This document shows positions 5,154 through 5,329 of a stretch of 5,329 nucleotides of DNA, in pieces. The translations under genes and the position numbers were made by a program. Positions within the stretch are counted from its first letter, which is position 1. Each line of letters opens with the position of its first letter. Source of the DNA: Betaproteobacteria bacterium TMED41 (GTDB lineage: Bacteria > Pseudomonadota > Gammaproteobacteria > Burkholderiales > Burkholderiaceae_A). The stretch is taken from assembly GCA_002167365.1 (NCBI GenBank), contig NHCU01000056.1, positions 1-5,329 of the forward strand, read 5' to 3'. Below the pieces are notes generated by a model that ran no database searches, was not told the origin of the DNA, and worked only from the letters and a program-made list of their open reading frames with translations.

Positions 5154-5329
5154 ATGCAGTTAGAAATTTTAAACATTAGAAGCTATTTTTTTTCTCAAAT
5201 TAGTCACCTCGATGAGCACCGGCAATTACTTGCCGACATTGGCGAATTACTTGCCGTCAAAGGAACGGTAATTTTATCTCCAGAAGGGATAAATATTTCA
5301 ATCGCTGGAAGCAAATCAAATGCTGAGCA
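5154..5329 (+). CDS. trhO: tRNA uridine(34) hydroxylase TrhO (YceA-type rhodanese), N-terminal part, cut by the window edge
   Basis: The first 58 codons are present and the frame is open to the right edge. The pattern I-L-N-I-R-S-Y-F near residues 5-12, then G-T-V-I-L-S-P-E-G-I-N-I-S-I-A-G at about 38-53, is the hallmark of the N-terminal domain of TrhO/YceA proteins, whose typical form is G-x-[IV]-x-L-[AS]-x-E-G-I-N. TrhO hydroxylates U34 of certain tRNAs to 5-hydroxyuridine in an oxygen-dependent way. The rhodanese domain and its cysteine lie beyond the window and could not be checked. AAAGG at 5141-5145, eight bases before the ATG, supports the start. With only 14 bp and no terminator after the upstream orphan gene, it may be co-transcribed with it. 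Some annotations call such proteins sulfurtransferases. Confidence 0.82.
   Translation, partial: MQLEILNIRSYFFSQISHLDEHRQLLADIGELLAVKGTVILSPEGINISIAGSKSNAE

Overview
The window is AT-rich, tightly packed bacterial chromosome carrying mostly core genes. It holds two fragments cut by the edges, six complete protein genes and one tRNA. The wrbA-DUF2069 pair, the DusA-type dihydrouridine synthase and the TrhO-type rhodanese point to a beta- or gammaproteobacterium. Low GC, very short intergenic gaps and a periplasmic PQQ-type dehydrogenase would suit a streamlined betaproteobacterium such as a Methylophilaceae/OM43-like methylotroph. That placement is inference from family resemblance; no marker gene here settles it.

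Left part (1-1391): the last 19 codons of a WrbA-like quinone reductase run, five bases later, into a small four-helix membrane protein (DUF2069). That gene converges on dusA on the minus strand, and the two coding ends overlap by 18 bp. A weak hairpin with a T-run sits in the overlap.

Middle (1392-3247): divergent from dusA is a small, probably exported, cysteine-containing protein of unknown function. Its stop codon lies one base before a complete tRNA-Arg(CCU) with encoded CCA. After a 126-bp gap comes a secreted PQQ-dependent sugar (sorbosone-type) dehydrogenase, closed by a strong intrinsic terminator. The terminator's hairpin and T-run also encode the C-terminus of the opposing gene.

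Right part (3232-5329): a type II HAD dehalogenase-family hydrolase on the minus strand is divergent from a 366-residue cysteine-free protein that I do not recognise. The latter is preceded by an essentially perfect sigma-54 promoter (TGGCAC-N5-TTGC) placed ideally before its Shine-Dalgarno and ATG. Only 14 bp after it, the 5' part of a TrhO-family tRNA uridine hydroxylase begins and runs off the window.

The genes do not form one pathway. Three items concern tRNA (dusA, tRNA-Arg, trhO), but they are on separate transcripts as far as can be seen. The most noteworthy element is the sigma-54-driven orphan gene, which may also drive trhO. No mobile element, CRISPR array or defence-like system is visible.
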